From: Xanthobacter autotrophicus | GTDB lineage: Bacteria; Pseudomonadota; Alphaproteobacteria; Rhizobiales; Xanthobacteraceae | Assembly (NCBI RefSeq): GCF_029991245.1 | Contig: NZ_JAIVFO010000010.1 | Span: 1-55,181, forward strand | DNA length: 55,181 nt | Reading direction: 5' to 3' | Shown here: in pieces, positions 42,540-50,146 of the stretch | How the letters are laid out: every line of letters begins with the position of its first letter | Position numbering within the stretch: position 1 is the stretch's first letter | Position numbers and translations under genes: made by a program | The notes under the pieces: model-generated | Databases searched by the model: none | Seen by the model: only the letters and a program-made list of their open reading frames with translations | Told to the model about the DNA's origin: nothing

Positions 42540-43145
42540 ATGAGGAAAGTCGCTACGATCTTAACGGCAATATCATTTATTTTCGCTGCAAATAGCTCGC
42601 CATCGATAGCACAAAGCACCAGCGATATAATTTTATTTCAGAAAAGAATCAATCCAGTTCAGAGCCCAGCGACTATTTTTGATGAAGTAGGTGATGGTAT
42701 TGCAAATCCGGTCTCCGGGCCCCTCGTGTTATTTGCCATGGTATATTTTGGGGCGCCTCTATGGGTGGTTGGCGGGCTAGGAGGACTTGGCTCGCAATCG
42801 ACATTTTTAAGAAAAGGCGAAGAGTCATACCAGTCTATTCACATGCCTTCAGGGTATGTTTTCTGCGCCGCACGATTTAATTTAACTTCAATCGTTCCGC
42901 GGTCCGGAAAAAGAGCTTCAGTCGTGGGAGTTGGCGGCGAACCCGGCGGAGCTAGCGTTTATACTTGGACCCCTCGTCGTAAATCCCATGAAGGCAGATC
43001 GTGGGTTGACTTGAAAATAGATATTGCTGCCGTGAAATCAGATCATTTTGAGCAATATAGAGATAAATGCAATACAGGGTATAAGCGTCTTATTTCCTGC
43101 AAAGGCGATAAATGCGACGCCCCTCAAGGCCAGTGGCTAAAATAG
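42540..43145 (+). CDS. AT-rich secreted protein, possible lysogenic-conversion gene
   Basis: This 201-residue protein has a Sec signal peptide (M-R-K-V-A-T-I-L-T-A-I-S-F-I-F-A-A, cleavage near A-Q-S). A hydrophobic, glycine-rich stretch (V-L-F-A-M-V-Y-F-G-A-P-L-W-V-V-G-G) follows. The C-terminal region has spaced cysteines (C-N-T-G-Y-K-R-L-I-S-C-K-G-D-K-C). A GAGGGGTGGGG ribosome site precedes the ATG. It is the most AT-rich gene in the element and faces away from the phage operons, typical of a moron. No family recognised. Confidence 0.75.
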   Translation: MRKVATILTAISFIFAANSSPSIAQSTSDIILFQKRINPVQSPATIFDEVGDGIANPVSGPLVLFAMVYFGAPLWVVGGLGGLGSQSTFLRKGEESYQSIHMPSGYVFCAARFNLTSIVPRSGKRASVVGVGGEPGGASVYTWTPRRKSHEGRSWVDLKIDIAAVKSDHFEQYRDKCNTGYKRLISCKGDKCDAPQGQWLK

Positions 43146-43292
43146 CAACTACGGACCAATCTTTTAAGGTGCGTTAGCCTGAGCGCCTTCGCGAGTGGGT
43201 CTTCGAGATTGTCGATCGCACTGCGCAGAAGCCATAGGTTCTGCCCCGGCAAGATTAAGCGGCGCAGCTTGTTAACGTTGTAGCTGCTGCGC
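43146..43292. other. Decayed sequence next to iteron copy B
   Basis: On the minus strand a frame reads L-R-R-L-I-L-P-G-Q-N-L-W-L-L-R-S-A-I-D-N-L-E then D-P-L-A-K-A-L-R-L, with protein-like composition but no convincing start. This suggests a gene remnant adjoining the repeat. A GCAGCT...AGCTGC palindrome lies at 43265-43288. Confidence 0.3.
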
Positions 43293-43386
43293 TGCCCCCT
43301 GCTATACTTGTTACAGTTGCTACGCTCAATACCGCGCTACCTCAAACCGTAGCAAACGTAGCAAGTGTAGCAGGGGGTACCTGCGG
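43293..43386. repeat. 94-bp iteron dyad element, copy B
   Basis: This is the reverse complement of the 35161-35254 element with about 11-13 substitutions. TGCTAT, TGTTAC and TGCTAC lie at 43300, 43309 and 43318; GTAGCA lies at 43349, 43358 and 43367. Here it is intergenic, which argues that the element itself, not a protein it encodes, is conserved. Confidence 0.9.
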
Positions 43387-43483
43387 AACACGATTTTTGA
43401 GGAGCCATCTCCAGGTCGCCCGGATATGGCGCGGCGGGTGCTCGTAGTCCTGAGGTCTGGCCTCGTCCGCCGGCCGCCACGCG

Positions 43484-44281
43484 TCACTTTCCAGAGACGG
43501 GAGGCTTGTTGCCGGCGAGGGCCAATTTGACGTGCTCCCGGATCGCGCTTCCTGAGATTTTCTCGTCGCACCATTCGCCCATGTGCTTTTCAACATCGGC
43601 CTGGATGAGTTGCCCGCCCCCTTCCGCGGAAAACCGCCTCACCTCGGCATAGAAGGGCGGCCAGTCGTGGACGACTGGCCTGCCCCGCTTGCCCGGCCTC
43701 AGGGCGAGCGCGCTCTGGCCTTCGGCCCCCACCTCATCATCGCCTGTGGTCGGTGCTTCACTCGGGGGTGCCCCGACCCCTCGCCCGTCGCCAGATGGCT
43801 CGGACCCCTTGGCGAAGGCCTTCACCAGCATGTCGGCGCTCACGAGGATCTGGCGCAGCAGCGTCTTCCCGTCCTGACTTCTCGCGCACCATGGGTCGGG
43901 GGCTTCGGAGAATTTCACCAGCTTCCATACCCGAGGCGGGATCATCGACCGCCTGCCGCCATCCCGTTCAGCCTCGGCCAGGACCCGGTCTTCCTGCAGG
44001 GCCTTTAAAAGACCGGCCTCTGCTTTTTCCAGAGACATCACCGGGGCAGGCCCATCAACGCCTCTCTTCGCAAAAGCATAGGTCAACGACAGCCAACTAG
44101 ACGACTTGCCCGAGCATTTTCGTGCCTCTTCGAGGTCATGGAAAAGGATCCAGCCAATGGCCTCGGGAATCGACAGCCATTCCCCGCCCTGCGGATTGCC
44201 GGCATCCGCCTGCTGATCTGTTCCGTGCTCTCGATTGTCCACAGCGCGCACCGCCTCCGCACCAGATGGCGCGTGGGGCAC
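43484..44281 (-). CDS. Hypothetical protein next to integrase
   Basis: This 265-residue protein starts at a GTG 47 bp after the integrase stop. The N-terminal region W-L-S-I-P-E-A-I-G-W-I-L-F-H-D-L-E-E-A is followed by a helical domain with I-L-V-S-A-D-M-L-V-K-A-F. A disordered acidic linker (~170-205) and a C-terminal segment with K-R-G-R-P, H-M-G-E-W and S-A-I-R-E-H-V-K follow. A similar G-R-P ... W ... I-R-x-H arrangement is common in uncharacterised integrative-element proteins. Function unknown. Confidence 0.65.
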   Translation of the reverse strand: MPHAPSGAEAVRAVDNREHGTDQQADAGNPQGGEWLSIPEAIGWILFHDLEEARKCSGKSSSWLSLTYAFAKRGVDGPAPVMSLEKAEAGLLKALQEDRVLAEAERDGGRRSMIPPRVWKLVKFSEAPDPWCARSQDGKTLLRQILVSADMLVKAFAKGSEPSGDGRGVGAPPSEAPTTGDDEVGAEGQSALALRPGKRGRPVVHDWPPFYAEVRRFSAEGGGQLIQADVEKHMGEWCDEKISGSAIREHVKLALAGNKPPVSGK

Positions 44282-44327
44282 CGAGGGTGCGCTCTCGGCT
44301 TTCGGCTGGCCGGCCTAGCCCCACGCT

Positions 44328-45566
44328 TCACGATGCCCCGTCCAGATTGGACAGGGCAATTTCTATCCCTGCGCCTGGTACCACGTTGGCGCCATCTCCA
44401 CCGCCCACGAACGACGCCCAAGCGTCCATCAGCTTCCGGCGCTTCTCAAGCGCGTCAGCCCGGCGATAGGCGCGCTCGGTCGCGTCGCCCACCGTATGCG
44501 CCAATGCAGCCTCGGCTACCTCGCGAGGAAATGCCGTCTCTTCGCCGGCCCAATCGCGAAAGGAGCTGCGGAAGCCGTGAACCGTCACCTCCGACTTGAG
44601 GCGGCGCATCTGCATATCCAGCGCCATCACCGACAACGGCTTGCCTGGCTTCCCGCCGGGGAAAAGGAACGCGGTGCCCTCCGGCCTCGGCTGGAGGGCC
44701 TTCGCCCGTTCGAGAACGTCCAGCGCTGCGCCGGTGAGGGGCACGCGGTGGACCTTTCCGGCCTTCATGCGCGCCGCCGGCACGGTCCACACATTGGCTT
44801 CAAGGTCGATTTCGGCCCACGTTGCGCCGCGGACCTCGCCGGTACGTGCGGCCGCCAGGATCAGGAATTCAAGGGCGAGCGACGTGGAGCCGGAGAGGGC
44901 CTGCAGGCGCTTCACGAAAGCGGGCACGTCCGAATAGGGCATGGCCGCATGGTGACCGCGCTGGAGCTTCTGACGCTTGGGCAGAAGGGCGTCGAGATGA
45001 CCGCGCCAGCGGGCCGGGTTTTCGCCGGAGCGCAAGCCTTTCGCCTTCGCTGCGTCCAGCACCCGTTCGATGCGACCGCGAAGGCGGGAAGCCGTCTCCT
45101 GCTTCGTCTGCCAGAGCGGCTTCAGAACCGCGAGTACGTCCTCGGTGGAGATGTCCGCAACCGACTTGCCCCGGAGCGCCGCCGCATAGTCCTTCAGCGT
45201 CATGCGCCATTGCTCGATATGCTTTTCATTCCGGAAGCCGGAAGCGATGTCATCCACTAGGGCATCGGCCGCCTCGCCGAAGGTGGGGATGACTTGTTCG
45301 CTGCGCCGGATGGAAAGCGGGCTGATGCCCTCGGCGAGCTGGGCGCGTGCCGCATCCGCCAGCTCACGGGCGCGGGCCAGCGACACGTCGCGGGCCGAGC
45401 CCAGCCCCATCTCAAGCTGCCGCCCGTCCCACCGGTAGAGGAAGATCCACCGCCTTCCGCCGTTCGCCGAGATGGACAGATAGAGGTTGCCGCCATCCGC
45501 ATGCCGGCCCGGCTTCGTGAGCGCCGCAACCGTCCGCGCGGTCAGCCTCTTGGTTTCGCGTCCCAT
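44328..45566 (-). CDS. int: Tyrosine site-specific integrase (P4 type, DUF4102)
   Basis: This 412-residue recombinase has an N-terminal DUF4102 arm-binding domain (L-T-A-R-T-V-A-A-L-T-K-P-G-R-H-A-D-G). A SAM-like core-binding domain (~95-200) and the catalytic domain follow. Active-site residues are R-T-G-E-V (Arg241), H-G-F-R (His330, Arg333), L-A-H-T (His357) and the nucleophile A-Y-R-R (Tyr367). It catalyses integration between attP and the tRNA-Ser 3' end. The gene begins 156 bp inside attR. Confidence 0.95.
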   Translation of the reverse strand: MGRETKRLTARTVAALTKPGRHADGGNLYLSISANGGRRWIFLYRWDGRQLEMGLGSARDVSLARARELADAARAQLAEGISPLSIRRSEQVIPTFGEAADALVDDIASGFRNEKHIEQWRMTLKDYAAALRGKSVADISTEDVLAVLKPLWQTKQETASRLRGRIERVLDAAKAKGLRSGENPARWRGHLDALLPKRQKLQRGHHAAMPYSDVPAFVKRLQALSGSTSLALEFLILAAARTGEVRGATWAEIDLEANVWTVPAARMKAGKVHRVPLTGAALDVLERAKALQPRPEGTAFLFPGGKPGKPLSVMALDMQMRRLKSEVTVHGFRSSFRDWAGEETAFPREVAEAALAHTVGDATERAYRRADALEKRRKLMDAWASFVGGGDGANVVPGAGIEIALSNLDGAS

Positions 45567-45569
45567 GCC

Positions 45570-45603
45570 TGCCCCAGCGCTGCCCTAGCATCTGCCCCAG
45601 CGC
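45570..45603. repeat. Candidate integrase arm-type sites, right end
   Basis: TGCCCCAGC, TGCCCTAGC and TGCCCCAGC (45570, 45581, 45592) lie between the integrase start and attR, matching the motif pair near attL. Confidence 0.4.
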
Positions 45604-45721
45604 GCAACTGACATTTCCAGACACTTAGTGAACCGTCAAGGCTTGGTCACCTCGGAGAAGACCATATCCGCAATGGGTTGATGCCATGATCTGACCCGTC
45701 CAGACTACAAGGTAGTTCGGA

Positions 45722-45736
45722 CTCCGTCTCCGCCAT
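45722..45736 (+). repeat. attR core
   Basis: CTCCGTCTCCGCCAT repeats the tRNA-Ser 3' end. No tRNA body is attached here, as expected for the far junction. Confidence 0.92.
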
Positions 45737-46032
45737 TTCATTCCGCCAAGCCGTTGACGGTTCAGCCAATTTATCCGGCCGCAACGGGTCGCAACAGGCG
45801 GTTCGCGCTCCTGTCATGCCGTCCGGCGGCCCCGGAGCCGCGCAGGGCGAAGGGCCCCGCAGGGGCGGTGTCCGCGGGGCGCAAGGCCGAAGTGTCGCAG
45901 CGACGGGGGGCACCGGCCCGCGGCAAAAAGCGCTAAATATCCGCCAACCCTGAGGATCGCTGCCGAAATTGCCGGCAGCATTGAGCTGCGCCGCGCGTCC
46001 TGTTACGCGGTCGTCGGCCCAGGCCTCATCCA
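45737..46032. other. Host intergenic sequence between attR and serA
   Basis: This ~300 bp would have followed tRNA-Ser before integration. It is GC-rich without a credible ORF. A GCTGCC...GGCAGC hairpin lies near 45959-45979. I found no recognisable riboswitch. Confidence 0.5.
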
Positions 46033-47322
46033 TTGCTGAAGGACGCCGCGATCGTGCACGACAGCCCATCTCCCACGCCGCACCTCTCCCTGTCCAAGGA
46101 CAAGATCAAGGTGCTGCTCCTCGAAGGCGTGAACGACAGCGCGGTGGAGCTGCTGACCGTTGCCGGCTACACCAACCTCGTCCGCCTGCCCAAGGCGCTC
46201 GACGGCGAGGCGCTGAAGGAAGCCATCAAGGGTGTCCACATCCTCGGCATCCGCTCGCGCACGCAGATCACGCCCGAGGTGCTGGAGGCGGCGGACCGGC
46301 TGATCGCCATCGGCTGCTTCAGCGTCGGCACCAACCAGGTGGACCTCGACGCCTCCCGCGTGCACGGCGTGCCGGTCTTCAACGCGCCTTTCTCCAACAC
46401 CCGCAGCGTCGCCGAACTGGTGATCGGCGAGATCGTGATGCTGCTGCGCCGCATCCCCACCCGCTCCCACGCCGCGCATGAGGGCCGCTGGGACAAGTCG
46501 GCCACCAACAGCGTGGAGGTGCGCGGCAAGACGCTCGGCATCGTCGGCTACGGCAATATCGGCTCGCAGCTCTCCATCCTCGCCGAGGCCATGGGCCTCA
46601 AGGTGATCTTCTACGATCACACCGACAAGCTGCGCCACGGCCAGGCCGAGCCGGTGGCCACCCTCAACGCTTTGCTCGCCCAGAGCGATATCGTGAGCCT
46701 GCACGTGCCCGAGACGGCGGCGACCCACGGCATGATCGGACGCGCCGAGATCGCCGCCATGAAGCCGGGCGCCTACCTCATCAACAACAGCCGCGGCACG
46801 GTGGTGGACCTCGACGCCCTCGCCGAGGCGCTGAAGGACGGCCGCCTGCGCGGCGCGGCGGTGGACGTGTTCCCGGTGGAGCCGGGCTCCAACAACGAGC
46901 GCTTCGTCTCACCCCTCCAGGGCCTCGACAACGTGATCCTGACGCCGCACATCGGCGGTTCCACCGAGGAGGCGCAGGAGCGCATCGGCGCCGAAGTCGC
47001 GCGCAAGCTCGTGGACTACTCGGACGCCGGCTCCACCATGGGCGCGGTGAATTTCCCGCAGGTGCAACTGCCGGCCCGCCCGACGGGGACCCGCTTCATC
47101 CAGATTCACCGCAACCTGCCGGGCATGCTGGGGCGGCTCAACGAAGTGCTGGCGCGCCACTCCGTCAACATCGCCGCGCAGTATCTGGAGACCTACGCGG
47201 ACGTGGGCTACGTGGTTCTGGATGCCGATGCCTCCACCGCCGACAGCCAGGGCGTGCTCGCCGACATCCGGGCGATCGAAGGGACGATCCGCGCCCGCCT
47301 GCTTTACGAACACAAGATCTAG
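46033..47322 (+). CDS. serA: D-3-phosphoglycerate dehydrogenase
   Basis: This ~429-residue enzyme oxidises 3-phosphoglycerate to 3-phosphohydroxypyruvate, the first step of serine synthesis. The E. coli-type architecture is complete: K-D-K-I-K-V-L-L-L-E-G-V at the start, the NAD-binding G-Y-G-N-I-G-S-Q, N-N-S-R-G-T-V-V-D (Arg), and L-T-P-H-I-G-G-S-T (His). A C-terminal ACT domain (H-R-N-L-P-G-M-L ... R-A-R-L-L) is likely to bind serine. The frame opens at TTG 46033; GTG 46054, preceded by AAGGA, is an equally good start. Confidence 0.95.
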   Translation: MLKDAAIVHDSPSPTPHLSLSKDKIKVLLLEGVNDSAVELLTVAGYTNLVRLPKALDGEALKEAIKGVHILGIRSRTQITPEVLEAADRLIAIGCFSVGTNQVDLDASRVHGVPVFNAPFSNTRSVAELVIGEIVMLLRRIPTRSHAAHEGRWDKSATNSVEVRGKTLGIVGYGNIGSQLSILAEAMGLKVIFYDHTDKLRHGQAEPVATLNALLAQSDIVSLHVPETAATHGMIGRAEIAAMKPGAYLINNSRGTVVDLDALAEALKDGRLRGAAVDVFPVEPGSNNERFVSPLQGLDNVILTPHIGGSTEEAQERIGAEVARKLVDYSDAGSTMGAVNFPQVQLPARPTGTRFIQIHRNLPGMLGRLNEVLARHSVNIAAQYLETYADVGYVVLDADASTADSQGVLADIRAIEGTIRARLLYEHKI

Positions 47323-47420
47323 AGCAATTCCAGCAAAAGTGCGAAGCGGTTTGGGTCCGGAATTGCGATGAAACAAAGGTTTAGAGCATGTCCGGCAAAC
47401 CGGTGTTTGCCGAACATGCT
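47323..47420. repeat. Palindromic mosaic repeat unit after serA
   Basis: A unit beginning AGAGCAATTCCAGCAAAAGT is followed by an imperfect long hairpin (GAGCATGT at 47384-47391 with ACATGCTC at 47414-47421; CGGCAAA with TTTGCCG inside). It abuts RIME-like copy 2, forming a mosaic. The AGAGCAATTCC head is typical of rhizobial intergenic elements. Confidence 0.75.
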
Positions 47421-47527
47421 CCAGAGCATTTTCCCTTCGCCTTGGCTCACGGCAATCGCTCTAGAGTCTTGTATTGACGCGTTTTCTTTACGCGAACCGG
47501 TATCCACTTCGCTCGAAAACGCTCCAG
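47421..47527. repeat. RIME-like dispersed palindromic element, copy 2
   Basis: It has the same length (107 bp) and order of blocks as 5511-5617, with a handful of substitutions, and the same orientation. The left terminal repeat has diverged (CCAGAGCATTTTC). Confidence 0.85.
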
Positions 47528-47560
47528 AGCGCGATTCGATCGGTGAATCGTCCTCTCGAT
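47524..47560. repeat. Shortened relative of the 11138-11262 palindromic element
   Basis: GAGCGCGATTCGATCGGTGA followed by ATCGTCCTCTC matches the reverse complement of 11205-11255 with the central palindrome deleted. It makes a third unit type joined onto copy 2. Confidence 0.65.
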
Positions 47561-48425
47561 TCAAGAACGAGAACACGCCGGTCGCCCCAGCCGCCGGGCG
47601 CGGGGCGCCGCCGCGTCCTGGGTCGGACTGAAGGGAAGCCCGCTGCGCCCCGGGCGCCGGCAGGTCTTCTTCCCTCGCAGGTCTTCTTCCCTCGCCGGAG
47701 CCCGATGGGTCCGGGGTGGGGCGCGGGGCCGTCCCCGCATCTGGCGATCGCCCCGGCGGTGCGCCGAATGACCATTCCCTTGCCTGTTCTCCCCAGCGGA
47801 CCGTGGCCGCCGCGACGCGAATCTTCGGTGATCCCTTGCGCGCGCGCCCGGAGGTTTGCAGGAGGCAGCACGGCGCGTGCCGGCATTGGGATCGCGGGCC
47901 GGCAAGCCGGCATTCCCCGGCACCGGGCATTCCCTAGGGACAAGGCGAATCGACCGCATCGCCGGGGTCGCCAGCGTCGCCGGACAGCGGCTTCCGCTCC
48001 GGCCTGCTCCCCGGGGAGCATCTGTTTACCTGCAGACGGGACGGTAAAAAGATGCTGATTCTCCGGACGGACCGCCTGATCAGGCCGCATCCAACCCCAA
48101 GTGAGAGTCATGCACCGCAGCGCTTCGCGGCGAAAATGGCACACTTTTCGGAGGTCCAGATTCCGCCACAGGTGAGACCTGACGGCCCAGGCCCACGGGG
48201 GCCTGTCTCATGAGCCGGCTACCGCCCGAAAGGTCCGGCTTGAAATCCGTGCTGCGGTGCGGCTCGCCAAACCAAAAATAGATAAGGATCATAACGTTAA
48301 ATGGGTTAGGGCGGGATCTGCGCAGGGGGTAAAATAGGTATTTTGGTAGGTTGTCAGTGGAGTGCTATTCCTGCAACACCCGGCGGAAAAGCGGACGTTG
48401 GGTGACGTGAACGGTACCGTTCTGA

Positions 48426-48453
48426 TTGATCACTGTTTCGCCTTTTGTATGTT
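48426..48453 (+). promoter_or_regulatory. Candidate promoter for porin 1
   Basis: TTGATC (48426-48431), a 16-bp spacer and TATGTT (48448-48453) would start transcription near 48460, giving a leader of roughly 145 nt. Confidence 0.4.
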
Positions 48454-48477
48454 GGCACTGCGACGAAGGGGGGCAGT

Positions 48478-48529
48478 CCCCGGTCGCCCACTGCGTGTTC
48501 GGGGGGTCTGAGGACGCAGTGGGAAATCG
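48478..48529 (+). promoter_or_regulatory. Leader hairpin of porin 1
   Basis: A perfect 10-bp stem CCCACTGCGT (48487-48496) / ACGCAGTGGG (48514-48523) has a 17-nt loop, with an outer CCCC...GGGG extension. It lies about 77 nt before the start codon and does not occlude the GGAGG at 48595-48599. Confidence 0.55.
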
Positions 48530-48605
48530 GGGCAAGAACCCTCTCGGGGTGCAGCCGCACCGGCGAAGCGGAACTCGCTCCCTCGATCAAACTTGGAGGT
48601 CTAAA

Positions 48606-50087
48606 ATGAAGATGGTGAAGAGCCTTCTCCTCGGTAGCGCGGCAGGTCTCGTCGCAGTCGTTGGAGCCCAGGCCGCCGATCTGCCTGTCAAGGCGAAGGC
48701 AGTCGAATACGTGAAGATCTGCTCCGCTTACGGCGCGGGCTACTACTACATCCCCGGCACCGACACCTGCATCAAGATCGGCGGCTACGCCCGCTTCGAT
48801 ACGTATGTGAACGCTGTCGGCACCTTCAACCCGGCGATTTCGTCGACCGCCGGCACCATCTTCAGTGGTCCGGGCGTGGGCAACTTTGCCTACCCCTTCA
48901 AGGATTCTGACGATAGCGACTACCTGACCCGCGTCCGCGGCGTCATCGACCTCGATGCCCGCACCCAGACCGACTACGGCACCCTGCGCTCCTACGTGCG
49001 CTTCGGCGCCGAGTGGAACTCGCAGACTGGCACCAACGCCGGTTCCGGCTCGGGCGTGTATTTCGAGCGCGCCTTCATCCAGTTCTCCGGCTTCACGTTC
49101 GGTTATACCCAGTCGTTCTTCGACACGGGTCTGAACTACATGCTGACCACCCCGTATGCGGGCTCCAACACCTGGACCACGCTTGCGGCCTACACCGCCC
49201 AGTTCGGCAACGGCTTCTCCGCGACCCTGTCGCTGGAAGACGCCGCCAACCGCACCACCGGCGTGCAGATGGCCGGCGCCAGCACCGTGGCTTCCATCAG
49301 CAGCACGACGATCGGCACCGGTCTCGGCTACACCAACTACCAGGCTGGCCAGCAGGCGCCCGACATCGTCGCCAACCTGCGCATCGACCAGGCTTGGGGT
49401 TCGGCCCAGCTCTCCGGTGCCCTGCACCAGGTTCAGGTCACCGCTCCGCTTTACGCGGGCTTCTATCCGGGCCTCACCTCCAGCGACTCCTGGGGCTGGG
49501 CTGTCGGCGGCACGGTGGAGTTCAAGCTCCCCTTCATCGCCGCGGGTGACAGCATCTTCTTCCAGGCTGGCTATGAAGAAGGCGCGGCCAACTACCTCGG
49601 CCTCTCCGGCACTGCCCAGGGTCGTGCGGTGGGCGTCGGCTCCATCGACCTGAACCAGGTCGGCAGCTTCATTACCGCTTCTGGCGCGTTCTACACCGTG
49701 GCTGACGCGGTGGCGGTCAACTCCTGGGGTGATACCAGCCTGACCAAGGGTTGGAGCCTCCAGGGTCAGTTCCGCCACTACTGGACCCCCGGCCTGCGCT
49801 CGGCGCTCTACGCCGGTTACATCTCCTACGAGGTTCCGGACAACGTTGTTGCCGCCCTGGACTTCAACCTGTGGCAGGTCGGTGTGAACACCGTCTGGTC
49901 GCCGGTGAAGAACCTCGATATCGGTGCGGAAGTGATCTACAGCAAGGTCGATGGCTCGGCCCCGCTCGGCTACTACTCGGCCTACACGGGCGGCGTGTCC
50001 AACGGCTACCCGGCCACTGGCTACACGCTCGCTGGCGGCTCCACCGACATCTGGTCGGGCGGCGTGCGCGTGCAGCGCAACTTCTGA
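48606..50087 (+). CDS. Alphaproteobacterial porin (porin_2/Omp2 type), porin 1
   Basis: This 493-residue outer-membrane beta-barrel porin has a Sec signal peptide (M-K-M-V-K-S-L-L-L-G-S-A-A-G, cleavage A-Q-A-A-D). The family signature follows: V-K-I-C-S-A-Y-G-A-G-Y-Y-Y-I-P-G-T-D-T-C-I-K-I-G-G-Y, with two Cys likely disulfide-bonded. The barrel ends in the terminal Phe needed for BAM recognition (R-V-Q-R-N-F). Porin 2 shares this plan. Clean codon use and a strong GGAGG site suggest high expression. Confidence 0.94.
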   Translation: MKMVKSLLLGSAAGLVAVVGAQAADLPVKAKAVEYVKICSAYGAGYYYIPGTDTCIKIGGYARFDTYVNAVGTFNPAISSTAGTIFSGPGVGNFAYPFKDSDDSDYLTRVRGVIDLDARTQTDYGTLRSYVRFGAEWNSQTGTNAGSGSGVYFERAFIQFSGFTFGYTQSFFDTGLNYMLTTPYAGSNTWTTLAAYTAQFGNGFSATLSLEDAANRTTGVQMAGASTVASISSTTIGTGLGYTNYQAGQQAPDIVANLRIDQAWGSAQLSGALHQVQVTAPLYAGFYPGLTSSDSWGWAVGGTVEFKLPFIAAGDSIFFQAGYEEGAANYLGLSGTAQGRAVGVGSIDLNQVGSFITASGAFYTVADAVAVNSWGDTSLTKGWSLQGQFRHYWTPGLRSALYAGYISYEVPDNVVAALDFNLWQVGVNTVWSPVKNLDIGAEVIYSKVDGSAPLGYYSAYTGGVSNGYPATGYTLAGGSTDIWSGGVRVQRNF

Positions 50088-50117
50088 TCCTCGCTCCAAG
50101 CGAAGATTTCAAAAGAG

Positions 50118-50146
50118 GCCCCGGTGGGAAACCACCGGGGCTTTTT
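50118..50146 (+). terminator. Strong intrinsic terminator after porin 1
   Basis: The perfect 10-bp stem GCCCCGGTGG / CCACCGGGGC has a GAAA tetraloop and is followed by TTTTT. It begins 31 bp after the porin stop. Confidence 0.93.

Larger units (their letters stand above)
23059..45736. mobile_element. tRNA-Ser-integrated prophage-like element / candidate phage satellite (~22.7 kb)
   Basis: The element is bounded by a 15-bp direct repeat: the tRNA 3' end plus one base at 23059-23073, repeated at 45722-45736. A P4-type integrase sits just inside the right boundary. Inside are an XRE repressor with divergent operators, Xis/AlpA-like, primase-helicase, RHH, ejection-protein and small-terminase genes. 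Recognisable large terminase, portal, capsid, tail-tube and lysis genes are absent. AT-richer cargo genes lie at 23482-25857 and 42540-43145. It is either a decayed podovirus-like prophage or a satellite relying on a helper. Confidence 0.9.
47561..48605. other. Long non-coding region upstream of porin 1
   Basis: About 1 kb has no convincing gene; the open frames are GC-bias artefacts. The first ~650 bp is GC-rich. From about 48250 to 48460 the sequence becomes AT-richer and probably holds the porin promoter(s). The last ~145 bp looks like a structured 5' leader (see hairpin at 48478-48529). Confidence 0.6.

Noticed and set aside
45722-45736. A second tRNA-Ser gene at the right end
   Set aside because: Only the last 15 bases of the tRNA are present; no anticodon arm or 5' acceptor strand precedes them.
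48354-50099. Long minus-strand frame of 581 codons opposite porin 1
   Set aside because: It is an antisense shadow created by GC-rich third positions; porin 1 has a signal peptide, family motifs and a terminal Phe on the plus strand.
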